Shown in pieces: positions 17,596-26,431 of a stretch of DNA of 64,000 nt. The notes under the pieces were generated by a model. That model ran no database searches, was not told the origin of the DNA, and was given only the letters and a program-made list of their open reading frames with translations. Each line of letters opens with the position of its first letter. The first letter of the stretch is position 1. The position numbers and the translations under genes are program-made. Source of the stretch: Providencia alcalifaciens (lineage in GTDB: Bacteria; Pseudomonadota; Gammaproteobacteria; Enterobacterales; Enterobacteriaceae); NCBI GenBank assembly GCA_025961275.1, contig JAOQNJ010000001.1:1013353-1077352 (forward strand). Reading direction: 5' to 3'.

Positions 17596-18453
17596 TTAAC
17601 ACCTCAATAATTGGATTATATTCCATTATTAAAGTGTCCTGTTTGATTAAAGCAGATCAATCTTTCCCCTACCGCCTACTACATATGACAACGGCTGCTT
17701 TTCTTGCAGCGGCCTTTTTTATTGGTGCATCAGCGGCTTGGCATCTACTCAAGGGCAATAAGTCATCCGCAATGAAAAAAATGTTTTCCATGTCATTATG
17801 GTTGATCTTGATTTTAGCGCCAGTTCAGGCACTGATTGGGGATGCTCATGGTTTGAATACATTGAAATATCAACCAGTCAAAGTCGCAGCGATGGAGGGC
17901 CATTGGGAAAATAAACCGGGAGAAGCAACACCATTGATCCTGTTCGGCATTCCAAATATGGCAAAAGAGAAAACCGAATATGCCATTGAAATTCCTTATC
18001 TAGCTAGCATCATTTTAACGCATAGCTTAGATAAACAAGTTCCTGCCTTAAAAGATTACCCGCCAGAAGATAGACCTAACGTTTTTATGGTGTTCTGGTC
18101 ATTCCGTGTCATGGTTGGACTCGGCATGCTGATGATTACTGCGGGTGTATGGGGATTATGGCTACGTTATCGTAAAAAACTCTATGAATCTAAAACCTTC
18201 TTACGTTTTATATTTTTTATGGCGCCTTCTGGGTTGATTGCTATTCTCGCGGGTTGGTTCACCACCGAAATTGGACGACAACCTTGGGTCGTCTATGGAC
18301 TGCAGAGAACAGCCGACGCGGTTAGTGCTCATGGCGAAATACACATGAGTGTCAGTTTACTCGCCTTCTTCGTTGTCTACGGCGGTGTATTCGGGATTGG
18401 TTATATGTACATGATGAAATTAATTCGTAAAGGTATCCAGGAGGACCCAACTC

Positions 18454-19464
18454 ATGGGCATTGATTTACCACTCATTTGGTTTGTCATCATTGTATTTAG
18501 TATTTTGATGTATATCGTCATGGATGGCTTCGACTTAGGTATAGGCATTCTTTATCCTGCGTTGAAAGATAGCCACGATCGTGATTTGATGATGAATAGT
18601 GCCGCCCCCGTTTGGGATGGCAATGAAACATGGCTAGTGTTAGGTGGAGCAGCATTGTTTGGTGCATTCCCTTTAGCGTACGCCATTGTACTTGATGCCT
18701 TATCTATTCCATTAACATTCATGCTATTGGCGCTTATTTTCCGAGGTGTAGCCTTTGAATTTCGTTTTAGAGCGGACGAATCTCATCGCAAACATTGGGA
18801 TCATGCTTTCATTTGGGGTTCAATTTTTGCCACTTTTGTTCAAGGTATTGTTGTGGGTGCATTCATTCAGGGTTTTCATGTCGAAAGCCGTGTCTTCATG
18901 GGCGGTTACTTTGACTGGTTTTCACCGTTCCCATTATTCTGTGGTTTTGGTTTAGTTGTTGCTTATGCTCTACTTTCTTGTGGATGGCTGATCATGAAGA
19001 CAGAAGGTCATTTACGCGAAACTATGTATCGTCTTCTGCGTCCGTTAACACTATTAATGCTTGTCGTCATCGCCATCATCAGCGCTTGGACACCAATTCT
19101 CAATGAAGGAATCTATAGCCGCTGGTTCAGCTTACCAAACCTATTTTTCTTCTTACCTGTCCCATTATTAGTCTTGGGCAGTGTTTGGATCATGATGAAA
19201 AGCGCTAAACACCAAAAATCGGATAACGTACCTTTCTTAGCTGCGCTGCTGTTGATTTTTCTTGGCTTCACAGGATTGGGGATCAGCTTATGGCCAAACC
19301 TTATTCCACCCGCAATTAGTTTTCGGGATGCAGCCGGCCCTTCGGAAAGCCTAGGCTTTATGCTTGTGGGTGCCCTATTCATTATTCCTGTTATTTTGGT
19401 TTATACCTATTGGAGTTACTATGTCTTCAGAGGCAAAATTACCCCAGACCAAGGCTATCACTGA
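18454..19464 (+). CDS. cioB: Cyanide-insensitive bd-type quinol oxidase subunit II
   Basis: A 336-residue polytopic inner-membrane protein of the CydB family, with DLPLIWFVIIVFSILMYIVM and MDGFDLGIGILYP at the N-terminus and VWDGNETWLVLGGAALFGAFP. ATG at 18454 overlaps the cioA end by 11 bases and has AGGAGG upstream, so translation is coupled. The gene is intact but its partner cioA is broken upstream by the IS, so the complex is presumably not assembled. It is followed by an overlapping DUF2474 gene. Confidence 0.93.
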   Translation: MGIDLPLIWFVIIVFSILMYIVMDGFDLGIGILYPALKDSHDRDLMMNSAAPVWDGNETWLVLGGAALFGAFPLAYAIVLDALSIPLTFMLLALIFRGVAFEFRFRADESHRKHWDHAFIWGSIFATFVQGIVVGAFIQGFHVESRVFMGGYFDWFSPFPLFCGFGLVVAYALLSCGWLIMKTEGHLRETMYRLLRPLTLLMLVVIAIISAWTPILNEGIYSRWFSLPNLFFFLPVPLLVLGSVWIMMKSAKHQKSDNVPFLAALLLIFLGFTGLGISLWPNLIPPAISFRDAAGPSESLGFMLVGALFIIPVILVYTYWSYYVFRGKITPDQGYH

Positions 19465-19600
19465 TAAGCCAATCGTCTCACCTTGGTGGAAAAAAATAGG
19501 CTGGATGGTAATTATCTGGCTCGGAAGTGTACTTACATTATTCGCATTCTCGTCAGTATTTAGGTTATTAATGACCGCTGCAGGGATGAAAGTTAAGTAA
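19421..19600 (+). CDS. DUF2474 small membrane subunit of the CIO oxidase
   Basis: A 59-residue protein with one membrane helix (KKIGWMVIIWLGSVLTLFAF) after the DUF2474 signature SPWWKKIGW. It overlaps the end of cioB by 44 bases in another frame. DUF2474 proteins are the usual third small gene of cio operons and probably act like CydX in stabilising the complex. Confidence 0.85.
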   Translation: MSSEAKLPQTKAITDKPIVSPWWKKIGWMVIIWLGSVLTLFAFSSVFRLLMTAAGMKVK

Positions 19601-19614
19601 GTTCACACTAAGGA

Positions 19615-19650
19615 AGGCCGTATTAGTGATTGCTAGTACAGCCTTTTTTA
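19615..19650 (+). terminator. Terminator of the cio operon
   Basis: AGGC plus GTATTAG pair with CTAGTAC plus GCCT (one G-T pair, one bulged pair), followed by TTTTTTA. Confidence 0.75.
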
Positions 19651-19706
19651 TTTTTAATAATACCATAAATGTTTTGTATTGGATTATTTATATTCAATAA
19701 AAGCGT

Positions 19707-19730
19707 GATATGATAATGATAACAATTACC
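19707..19730 (+). promoter_or_regulatory. Fur box upstream of the siderophore-interacting reductase
   Basis: GATATGATAATGATAACAAT followed by TACC resembles the Fur consensus, 39 bases before the GTG start. Confidence 0.75.
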
Positions 19731-19768
19731 ATATAATAATTTTATCATTTATAAAAAGGAGACTGCCT

Positions 19769-20608
19769 GTGGCTAATGACAAACCAGTCGAAAAAAATAT
19801 TTACCGCCCAGCGCCACCGCAGCTTGTTCAAGTTAAATCCATTACCGATGTTAGCCCCTCGATCCGCAGTATTACCTTTACGAGTGAAAAACTCGCCGAT
19901 TATCCAATTGGCTATGAAGGTGGCCATATCAAGATTTTCCTTGCTCCAGATTTAAAAAGTAAACCTGCTCTCCCAGTTTTAAGCGAAAAAGGTCGTAGCT
20001 GGCCAGAGGGCGAACCTCGTCCTTTTGTTCGTACATATACCGTCCGTGCTATTCGACCTGAAAGTAAAGAGATCGATGTAGAATTTGCTATGCATGCTGG
20101 TGTAACCGGTCCTGCTTATTTATTTGCACGTGATTCTGTGGAAGGAAACTGGATGGGGATCACCAACCCTGGCGGACCAGACCCATTATTGTCTGACACT
20201 CAACACTATTTTATGGCTGGTGATTCCAGTTCGTTACCTGCAATTGCAGCTCTACTTGAGAAAATGCATGCAAATGCAACCGGTAAAGTAGTTCTACGCC
20301 TTGACGATAAAGCCGATATTCGCGAGCTAACCAAACCAGCAGGCGTCGAAGTGATTTGGATCTGTGGTGATATTACGAAGACCGAAGAGCTTATCAGTAC
20401 CTTTAAATCTTGGGATATTCCAAATGAAAATACTTCATTTTGGATTGCTGGTGAAGATCAAATTATTCGTGATTTACGCCGTTTTATTCGTCGTGAGAAA
20501 GGATTTGGTCGAGAAAGCATCTATGCTGTACCATATTGGCGTTACGGTTTCGATGAAGAAGGCTACCATTACGAACGTCACAATGTGATGGATAATCCTG
20601 ATGATTAA
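19769..20608 (+). CDS. FAD-dependent siderophore-interacting protein (ViuB/YqjH-like ferric reductase)
   Basis: A 279-residue cytoplasmic flavoprotein. The GTG start at 19769 is supported by AAAGGAGA 7 bases upstream. The N-terminal FAD domain has RPFVRTYTVRAIRPE and GPAYLFARDSVEGNWMGI; the C-terminal NAD(P)H domain has FWIAGEDQIIRDLRRFIRRE and the closing PYWRYGFDEEGYH that marks the SIP family. It reduces imported Fe(III)-siderophores to release Fe(II). The Fur box upstream agrees with iron repression, and it could serve the receptor system at 3.9 kb. Confidence 0.93.
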   Translation: MANDKPVEKNIYRPAPPQLVQVKSITDVSPSIRSITFTSEKLADYPIGYEGGHIKIFLAPDLKSKPALPVLSEKGRSWPEGEPRPFVRTYTVRAIRPESKEIDVEFAMHAGVTGPAYLFARDSVEGNWMGITNPGGPDPLLSDTQHYFMAGDSSSLPAIAALLEKMHANATGKVVLRLDDKADIRELTKPAGVEVIWICGDITKTEELISTFKSWDIPNENTSFWIAGEDQIIRDLRRFIRREKGFGRESIYAVPYWRYGFDEEGYHYERHNVMDNPDD

Positions 20609-20655
20609 TTGCTAATCCTGATTATTCAATGAAATAAAGAAATAATTTAACATAT

Positions 20656-20690
20656 CCCAAATGGCAATACGTTAATACGCCATTTGGGTT
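20656..20690 (+). terminator. Terminator after the siderophore-interacting protein gene
   Basis: A perfect 10-bp stem CCCAAATGGC/GCCATTTGGG is followed by TTTATT. Confidence 0.8.
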
Positions 20691-20805
20691 TATTCGCATT
20701 TATAACAGTATCAGCCTGAAGCCAGTGATTAAAAAAAACCAAAGAAATCCCCTTTCCTAGCCTCCCCTGCTATATTCTGAATAATTCGATTTGCATTTAG
20801 CCTTG

Positions 20806-20823
20806 GTTACGTTATAACATAAC
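20806..20823 (+). promoter_or_regulatory. Zur box upstream of zinT
   Basis: GTTACGTTATAACATAAC is a near-perfect palindrome matching the core GTTATAAC of enterobacterial Zur sites, 34 bases before the zinT start. Confidence 0.8.
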
Positions 20824-20857
20824 AACACAATTTGTATTTCACTATGGAATTATTTCA

Positions 20858-21511
20858 ATGAATACCAAATCACTTCTTGTTATCGCGTTTAGTGCCAGCT
20901 CACTATTAGCAAGCTTTAATGTATTAGCACATGGCTCACACGACCATTCACATCCTCAATCGGAAAAGGCTTTACAAGCAAGCAAAGGAATTTTTGATGA
21001 TGCTGACGTAAAAGATAGAAAATTAAGCGATTGGGATGGTATTTGGGAATCGGTTAATCCGCTTTTACTCAATGGGAAACTCGATCCTGTTTTAGAACAA
21101 AAAGCAAAAACCAATAAAGATAAAAGCGTTGAAGAATATCGTGCTTATTATAAAAAAGGTTATGCGACAGACGTTAATAATATCGGTATCGAAAATAACG
21201 TCATTGAATTTAATCAAAATGGTCAGCTAAGTACCTGTGAATATCACTATTCTGGTTTCAAAATTCTACATTATGCTTCTGGAAAAAAAGGTGTACGTTA
21301 TTTGTTTGAATGCCAAGATGCAGCATCTAAAGCCCCTAAATTTATTCAATTTAGTGATCATATTATCGAGCCACAAGTCTCTGCACATTTTCATCTCTAT
21401 ATGGGGAATGAATCCCAAGAAAAGCTTTTACAGGAAATGGATAACTGGCCAACCTATTACCCCTATTCACTGAATGATAAGCAAGTAGTAGATGAAATGC
21501 TGCACCACTAA
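20858..21511 (+). CDS. zinT: Periplasmic zinc/cadmium-binding protein ZinT
   Basis: 217 residues with a signal peptide (SASSLLASFNVLA) and a mature His-rich N-terminus (HGSHDHSHPQ). The lipocalin-like domain has LSDWDGIWESVNPLLLNGKL and the metal-site motif VSAHFHLYMGNES typical of ZinT/YodA. ZinT works with ZnuA to deliver zinc to ZnuBC under zinc limitation. The Zur box just upstream fits that role. Confidence 0.95.
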   Translation: MNTKSLLVIAFSASSLLASFNVLAHGSHDHSHPQSEKALQASKGIFDDADVKDRKLSDWDGIWESVNPLLLNGKLDPVLEQKAKTNKDKSVEEYRAYYKKGYATDVNNIGIENNVIEFNQNGQLSTCEYHYSGFKILHYASGKKGVRYLFECQDAASKAPKFIQFSDHIIEPQVSAHFHLYMGNESQEKLLQEMDNWPTYYPYSLNDKQVVDEMLHH

Positions 21512-21665
21512 TTGAATTATTGTTTCTTATTCAAATGTATATCCCAACTAATTGGGGTTACAGTTAAATATTGAGTTAAATTATTACCATAACAATTTGG
21601 GTTGTATAAATAATCTTATGGCTCAGATAACTGAGTGTATTCAATGGTAAGCTAAATATAGTGTA

Positions 21666-21704
21666 TGTAGCCCCAATTCAAATCTACTATGAATTGGGGC
21701 TACA
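21666..21704. terminator. Bidirectional terminator between zinT and phoH
   Basis: A perfect 15-bp stem TGTAGCCCCAATTCA (21666-21680) with 21690-21704 lies between the two converging genes. Confidence 0.85.
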
Positions 21705-21705
21705 T

Positions 21706-22524
21706 TTAATAACTATAAGCTAATAATGCACGATGACAGAGCGTTGAACGTACACAATCATCCACAGTAAAATTGACCATTGCCACCATTTCATCACGAC
21801 TAAAGCGTTGTAAGGCATCAGCAAGTCCTGAGGTTATACCTTCAGGTAAATCGCATTGTGTAACATCACCATTCACAATAACTGTCACATTTTCCCCTAA
21901 TCGGGTAAGAAACATTTTCATTTGTGTGACAGTCACATTTTGAGCTTCATCAAGTATGACAATCGCATTTTCGAATGTACGACCACGCATATAAGCAAAT
22001 GGCGCAATTTCAACTTTCGCTATTTCCGGTCGTAAGCAATATTGTAGAAAGGAATTACCTAGCCTCTTCACTAACACGTCATAAACAGGCCGGAAATAAG
22101 GTGCAAACTTTTCAGACATATCACCAGGAAGAAAACCAAGATCTTCTTCTGCCTGCAAGACAGGTCGTGTGACAATAATTCTGTCAATGTCTTTATTGAT
22201 TAATGCATCCGCAGCAAGAGCGGTACTAATGTAGGTTTTACCACAACCTGCTTCACCATTAGCGAAAATTAATTTCTTGTGCTTAATCGAATTAATATAG
22301 ATCTTTTGTGCATCATTACGAGGCGTAATTGGCGACCTATCACGTCGCTCTTTAGCCATACCAATCGGTTCAATTCCTGTAAAATCAGCAAAGGAGGTAA
22401 CGTTAGCCATATCATAACGACCTGCGCGTTCTTTGCGTGATGAACGTTTTGTTTCTCGGCGCATTTTTGTTGCAGCTTTCTGTTTGCTCGTAGTATTAAC
22501 CCGTCCAGGTATCGTTGAAGTCAA
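21706..22524 (-). CDS. phoH: PhoH-family ATPase
   Basis: A 272-residue PhoH-type P-loop ATPase with Walker A GEAGCGKTYIS, the PRPVLQAEEDLGFLPGDM-like block (TRPVLQAEEDLGFLPGD) and Walker B VILDEAQNVT. Near-identity to E. coli PhoH covers most of its length. The basic N-terminus (KMRRETKRSSRKERAGR) suggests RNA binding. The only in-frame start at the expected place is a TTG (22522-22524) without a good ribosome binding site; a stop lies a few codons upstream. The first residues are therefore uncertain. A terminator-like hairpin with a U tract lies 66 bases upstream on the same strand. Confidence 0.9.
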   Translation of the reverse strand: MTSTIPGRVNTTSKQKAATKMRRETKRSSRKERAGRYDMANVTSFADFTGIEPIGMAKERRDRSPITPRNDAQKIYINSIKHKKLIFANGEAGCGKTYISTALAADALINKDIDRIIVTRPVLQAEEDLGFLPGDMSEKFAPYFRPVYDVLVKRLGNSFLQYCLRPEIAKVEIAPFAYMRGRTFENAIVILDEAQNVTVTQMKMFLTRLGENVTVIVNGDVTQCDLPEGITSGLADALQRFSRDEMVAMVNFTVDDCVRSTLCHRALLAYSY

Positions 22525-22589
22525 TTCAAATGACGGACTATTCAGAACAGAGAGGAGCTCCCTTCAAGCTCATATTGATTGGACATGCA

Positions 22590-22648
22590 ATAAAAAAACC
22601 GGTTATTAATCTCACCATGACAATTTCATGATGAGATTAATAACCGGT
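22590..22648 (-). terminator. Terminator-like hairpin in the phoH leader
   Basis: A perfect 17-bp stem ACCGGTTATTAATCTCA (22598-22614) with 22632-22648 is followed on the minus strand by seven T. It reads toward phoH and ends about 66 bases before its start, while the upstream endA gene already has its own terminator. It may be an attenuator of phoH or the end of an unannotated transcript. Confidence 0.7.
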
Positions 22649-22926
22649 CTTGTGAATCTATTAATAAAGGCTTTGTTCGCATTAGCTATTCCCTATTAGG
22701 CTATACCCGTAAACTAATGAATATCTATGACACAATTATGACAATAACGTATAAATTTATAATTTTTGAAGCTATGTTAGGCCTTATTGCATAAAAACTA
22801 TATCGCTATTTTGATTATGAATGCAACAATAATTTAACATCCTTCTGACTTTTACCGGCTATTTAGTTTAAAAGTGCTCTAACTTGAAATGGTAGTTGAT
22901 ATTAAAAATTTATTTCATTGGTAGAT

Positions 22927-23055
22927 ATATACTCAAAATAATTCAAATTGCCTCAAGGCGACAAATGAAAATAGTCTGGGAGTATAGATAAACTATGTGA
23001 CTCGGCTAGCTAAGAGCAGTCAACAACGCGGCAACTTGAAGTATGACGAGTATAT
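22927..23055. repeat. ERIC-like palindromic repeat, copy 1 (129 bp)
   Basis: Complementary ends (ATATACTC...GAGTATAT, with ATTCAAATTGCC opposite GGCAACTTGAAGTAT) enclose the core GAGTATAGATAAACTATGTG. The layout is that of enterobacterial repetitive intergenic consensus elements. It shares core and ends with the repeat at 27998-28127. I see nothing else clear in 22649-23093. Confidence 0.8.
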
Positions 23056-23093
23056 CATGGTAGTTAATAGCCTTAATACTATTGCGTTTATTT

Positions 23094-23134
23094 AAAAAAA
23101 TTTCCCAATATCTGCTGGTAATACAGATATTGGG
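23094..23134 (-). terminator. Terminator of endA
   Basis: CCCAATATCTG and CAGATATTGGG form an 11-bp perfect stem followed on the minus strand by AAATTTTTTT, directly after the endA stop. Confidence 0.85.
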
Positions 23135-23141
23135 TGATAAC

Positions 23142-24137
23142 TTATCGCGGCTTACAATTACCCGCTAGATCATAACCTGCTGCCTGTGCTGCCAGTTCAT
23201 TGGAAAACATCACAGCATTTTTATCCGATGTGGTTTTAAAACCTGCACAATGAGCTAAATGGTATTTGTGCGAATTGCGATTACCTTTTACCTGCATAAC
23301 CGCTTCAGTTGACTGCGTTCTAGGTTGAGTTTTTACTGACGCTAATGTTGACGAAATATCGGTATCATCTTTAATACCTTGCGCGCTATTTTTATGTCCA
23401 AGAACCCATTTTTGCTCACCTATCACAAATGGATTATGATGACCCATAATGCTGGCAATACGCTCATCACGTTGTTTTTCCCATTGACTAGGTGGATATT
23501 GTTTATCCCATGTCATTAACAACTGTTGCTGCTGCCGAGACATTGATAAATTGTAGCGATCGTGCATATAAAAATACACACGTGCTACTTGCCCTTTAAC
23601 TTCATTACGTGGCTCAAAAATGCGCTCTTTCGTATCTACGCGGCTACGACATTGGCCATACGGATACTCTGCATTATCAGCTAATTGGCCATAACTAAAA
23701 TTACTGCGATCCGCGTTGACCTCACCAATCGATGGAGCAAGATTATACATATCAGCTTCCATTCGACGGAAAACAGGATCAGTCGCGACACAGTTTTTAC
23801 GTCCACCTTGTTGCCAACATTGTCTTTGATGACCAAAAACCCACGCAGGGACGATATGTTCCCATTCAATACGCGTTGCCCTATTTTGCTGCTTACGGAT
23901 GTGGTAATCACACGATGCTAAATCTACCTGCCCACCACTTTTACCCGTCCATTCCCATTCACAACCACAATATAGCGTTCCTTCACTTTTATGGTTCTGA
24001 TCCATGTAGACTTTTGTTTTACTTAACACTTTAGCTTCATTAAATGCAGCCGGAGCAGCAATAAGAGGAAATGCAAACAATAATAAAAAAAGAGAAAATA
24101 CCCATTTTGGGGAATAAGATGCTGGTCGTTTATTCAA
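23142..24137 (-). CDS. endA: Endonuclease I (EndA) with C-terminal zinc-binding-like extension
   Basis: A 331-residue secreted or periplasmic nuclease with a signal peptide (VFSLFLLLFAFPLIAAPAAF). The Endonuclease_1 catalytic core contains TRIEWEHIVPAWVFG and MYNLAPSIGEVNADRSNF, which hold the metal-binding His and Asn residues. E. coli EndA is about 235 residues. The extra ~90 residues include a low-complexity linker and a small domain (NSHKYHLAHCAGF ... AAGYDLAGNCKP) like the Ada-type metal-binding module found on some secreted nucleases. Several cysteines suggest disulfides. The gene is alone with its own terminator. Confidence 0.93.
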   Translation of the reverse strand: MNKRPASYSPKWVFSLFLLLFAFPLIAAPAAFNEAKVLSKTKVYMDQNHKSEGTLYCGCEWEWTGKSGGQVDLASCDYHIRKQQNRATRIEWEHIVPAWVFGHQRQCWQQGGRKNCVATDPVFRRMEADMYNLAPSIGEVNADRSNFSYGQLADNAEYPYGQCRSRVDTKERIFEPRNEVKGQVARVYFYMHDRYNLSMSRQQQQLLMTWDKQYPPSQWEKQRDERIASIMGHHNPFVIGEQKWVLGHKNSAQGIKDDTDISSTLASVKTQPRTQSTEAVMQVKGNRNSHKYHLAHCAGFKTTSDKNAVMFSNELAAQAAGYDLAGNCKPR

Positions 24138-24595
24138 AATAACACCATTGTTGATTTAAAAGTAAAATTAACTTGAATGCATAAGCACACACTTTAATAG
24201 ACTGCAATTTTTCTTATGGCAGCTTGCACAGATGAATATAAGCTTTTTTTCTTCTCATGAGTATGAGAAACCATCTATTTTATAGTCATACAAACACAGC
24301 AAAACCATCGAGGGTTAATATTAAAGTAATCAAGCTATAAAAGTAACGCCAATAAATAATAGAAACTGTTCATTAATCATCTGAACAATTTATAATCGAT
24401 ACTATTTAATAGATTGAGGATAGACTTTAGTTAATCGGTGATCTTTATTATCAAGGGAGTAATTTGAACTTATTTTTCAATAAGGAGAATTGTAGCTAAA
24501 CGGAAAGAAGTTCTCTTATCAAAAAATAATAACCATTGAGCAAACACAATAATTTGGTTAGAGGTGAGTCGTCAAAACGACATAACATGAAGTAC
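24138..24595. other. Intergenic stretch upstream of endA
   Basis: AT-rich; holds the endA promoter region by position. I see no gene, repeat or recognisable operator. Confidence 0.5.
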
Positions 24596-24648
24596 GATAT
24601 GCAGCTAGCTGCATATCTTCCGCTATTCAACAGCCTCTAGCGGAAGAT
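24596..24648. repeat. Two adjoining palindromes after yjjB
   Basis: A perfect 22-bp palindrome (GATATGCAGCT/AGCTGCATATC, 24596-24617) abuts a second perfect 11-bp stem (ATCTTCCGCTA at 24615-24625 with 24638-24648). They follow the yjjPB operon on the minus strand and may end its transcript, though no long T run is present. Confidence 0.55.
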
Positions 24649-24665
24649 AGTGTCACATTTAACGC

Positions 24666-25151
24666 TTAAACGCTCGGACGTTTGCGATATAACCATAAAC
24701 CAGGTAATGATAACCCTATTGATAACGCACCAACAATAAATGATGCCTTTAAAAAATTCGTCACTAAGGTTTCAAACAACTCCGGTGTATAGCCGAAATG
24801 AGAAATTTTAACTACAGAGATCATCGCGATATAAGCACTAATTCCTGGAAACATCGGTATTACAGCCGCAACGGTAAACACTTTCGGATGAGCCAGCCAT
24901 GAGCGTGAACATTTAATGCCTAACGAACCGACAAGAAGAGCTGCAATAAAGCTTGCCCATTCAATATTTAAACCTAATGTCATCATTGTTATGCGCGAGC
25001 CATGACCAATCGCCCCTAGTAAAGCGCAGTACTTTAACGCTTTAATTGGAACATTAAAAACCATTGCAAAGCCAACCGCTGGTATCGCGGCCAGCACCAT
25101 ATCTTCTAAGAGTGAGAATAAAAAACTCATGCCCACTCCCTTAAATCCCAA
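24666..25151 (-). CDS. yjjB: ThrE-type exporter small subunit YjjB
   Basis: A 161-residue, four- to five-helix membrane protein of the ThrE_2 family: [57 protein letters not shown]. With YjjP it forms an exporter (succinate in E. coli; threonine/serine in the wider family). Its start overlaps the end of yjjP by 25 bases, indicating translational coupling. Confidence 0.93.
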   Translation of the reverse strand: MGFKGVGMSFLFSLLEDMVLAAIPAVGFAMVFNVPIKALKYCALLGAIGHGSRITMMTLGLNIEWASFIAALLVGSLGIKCSRSWLAHPKVFTVAAVIPMFPGISAYIAMISVVKISHFGYTPELFETLVTNFLKASFIVGALSIGLSLPGLWLYRKRPSV

Positions 25152-25939
25152 ATCGCCATCGCTAAAACAACACCAATACAGGTTGCTAATGTTAATAAAC
25201 TGGCCATCGTCCAGCGAGCTAATCCCGTATTAACATGGCCTTTAAACATATCAGCGACAGCATTAATTAGTGGGAAACCTGGCACAAGTAGTAGTACACT
25301 AGCTGCCATTGAAATACTTGCTGTTGGCGCAAAATAGGGAATTTTTAGCAACAATCCTGAAACAGATGTCGCAACAAAAGCAGTAATACAAAAATTAATT
25401 AAGGGATTCATTTGCCTAGAGGTAAGTACTTGACGAAAATACATCGCAAATCCGCTGGCAATAAAAGTCACTAACGCGCCATCCCATCCCCCATCATTTA
25501 ATTTACTAAAACAACCACAAGATAAGGCTACCATCAACACCATCAGCCAACGCGGATAACGTAAAGGTTTTATTGATAAGATTTTCTTTTGTAATTGCTT
25601 ATAATCTAATAAATGATGTTCAACCAATATAATTGCATGTTGAACCTCTGTGACCACGTGCATATTAATTCCACGGTCAATAATTCGTCGCGTTGACGTT
25701 AAACAATGACCATCGATAATGGTAGTTAGAACTAATGAATTAGACGATATTGCACTTTCTACCTGATGAGCTCCCAATGCAATTCCTAGACGAGTAGTCA
25801 GTTGCTCAGCAAGCATGCTTTCTGCCCCATGTTGCAGCAATAAAAGGCCACATTCAATACAAAGTCGTGTGATTTCTCGTTGACCATCAAAGGCTACATT
25901 ATTAATACCTTGTAGCTCTTTTATTGTACTTCCTTTCAT
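25127..25939 (-). CDS. yjjP: ThrE-type exporter large subunit YjjP
   Basis: 270 residues. A cytoplasmic N-terminal domain ([40 protein letters not shown]) precedes about five membrane helices ending [20 protein letters not shown]. This is the YjjP half of the split ThrE exporter. Length and sequence agree with E. coli YjjP. ATG at 25939 follows GGAAG. Confidence 0.93.
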   Translation of the reverse strand: MKGSTIKELQGINNVAFDGQREITRLCIECGLLLLQHGAESMLAEQLTTRLGIALGAHQVESAISSNSLVLTTIIDGHCLTSTRRIIDRGINMHVVTEVQHAIILVEHHLLDYKQLQKKILSIKPLRYPRWLMVLMVALSCGCFSKLNDGGWDGALVTFIASGFAMYFRQVLTSRQMNPLINFCITAFVATSVSGLLLKIPYFAPTASISMAASVLLLVPGFPLINAVADMFKGHVNTGLARWTMASLLTLATCIGVVLAMAIWDLREWA

Positions 25940-26431
25940 TTATCTTCCTCTCGAATATGCTCGTCATTTTTCATGATCCCATCAGTGACTTAAGCAAGTA
26001 AAGTCTGTGAACAAAATTCCTACAATCTTGTTGATAATTTTTAAACGTGCTAATCCTTGACAATATCATAATGCGAAATTATAGCGTGAATTATGATCTC
26101 TTTCAGGTAAGAGCATAATTAGCCATCATAAGTGTTCCTTTTTATGATAAAAAAAGTCAAAACGGATAGTTAAATAAATTATATACAAAGGCTAGGCTCA
26201 ATTTTTGTTCAAAGTAAAAGTCATTGAGACAAAGAGAGAGATTTACAGCCTAAAGATATATAGGTAAAACATCTCTCAATGCAGGATAAAACTGCTACAA
26301 AGTGTTTTAATTGCCCCCATAAGGCAGCCTTTATTCAAAATTAAAATGAACCATACGTTAAATTTCTTTTCATTCGACTTTTGCTGCAAAAATCAGCATA
26401 AGAGATCAACAGCCCCTAGGATTAGAATTGC
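25940..26431. other. Divergent intergenic region, yjjP and tetR
   Basis: AT-rich, with the two divergent promoters by position. I find no small gene with a credible ribosome binding site and no clear palindromic operator. Confidence 0.5.

Larger units (their letters stand above)
16445..17659 (-). mobile_element. IS3-family insertion sequence, copy 2 (1215 bp, defective)
   Basis: It has the same termini and orientation as copy 1, flanked by the 3-bp duplication ATC (16442-16444 and 17660-17662). It has a single copy of the 22-bp unit duplicated in copy 1. It lacks 17 bp present in copy 1, with the junction at GCCAT (17066-17070), consistent with deletion between two GCCAT repeats. An undamaged ancestor would be 1232 bp. 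Recombination between the two parallel copies would delete about 4.9 kb. Confidence 0.95.
15909..18464 (+). pseudogene. cioA: Cyanide-insensitive bd-type quinol oxidase subunit I, split by an IS
   Basis: The 5' part (15909-16444) follows AGGGG and begins MFGLTALELARIQFAFTVSF with the heme-ligand His in VSFHIIFPAITIG and the conserved Glu in TYEVLTAFFLEAGF. The IS intervenes; the gene resumes at 17663 with FPYRLLHMTTAAFL, holding the second heme ligand, and ends GIQEDPTHGH. Removing the IS and one ATC duplication gives a continuous 445-residue protein. The short Q-loop and GRQPWVVYGLQRT identify the CIO subtype. The insertion falls between heme ligands, so neither fragment should be active. 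Confidence 0.94.
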
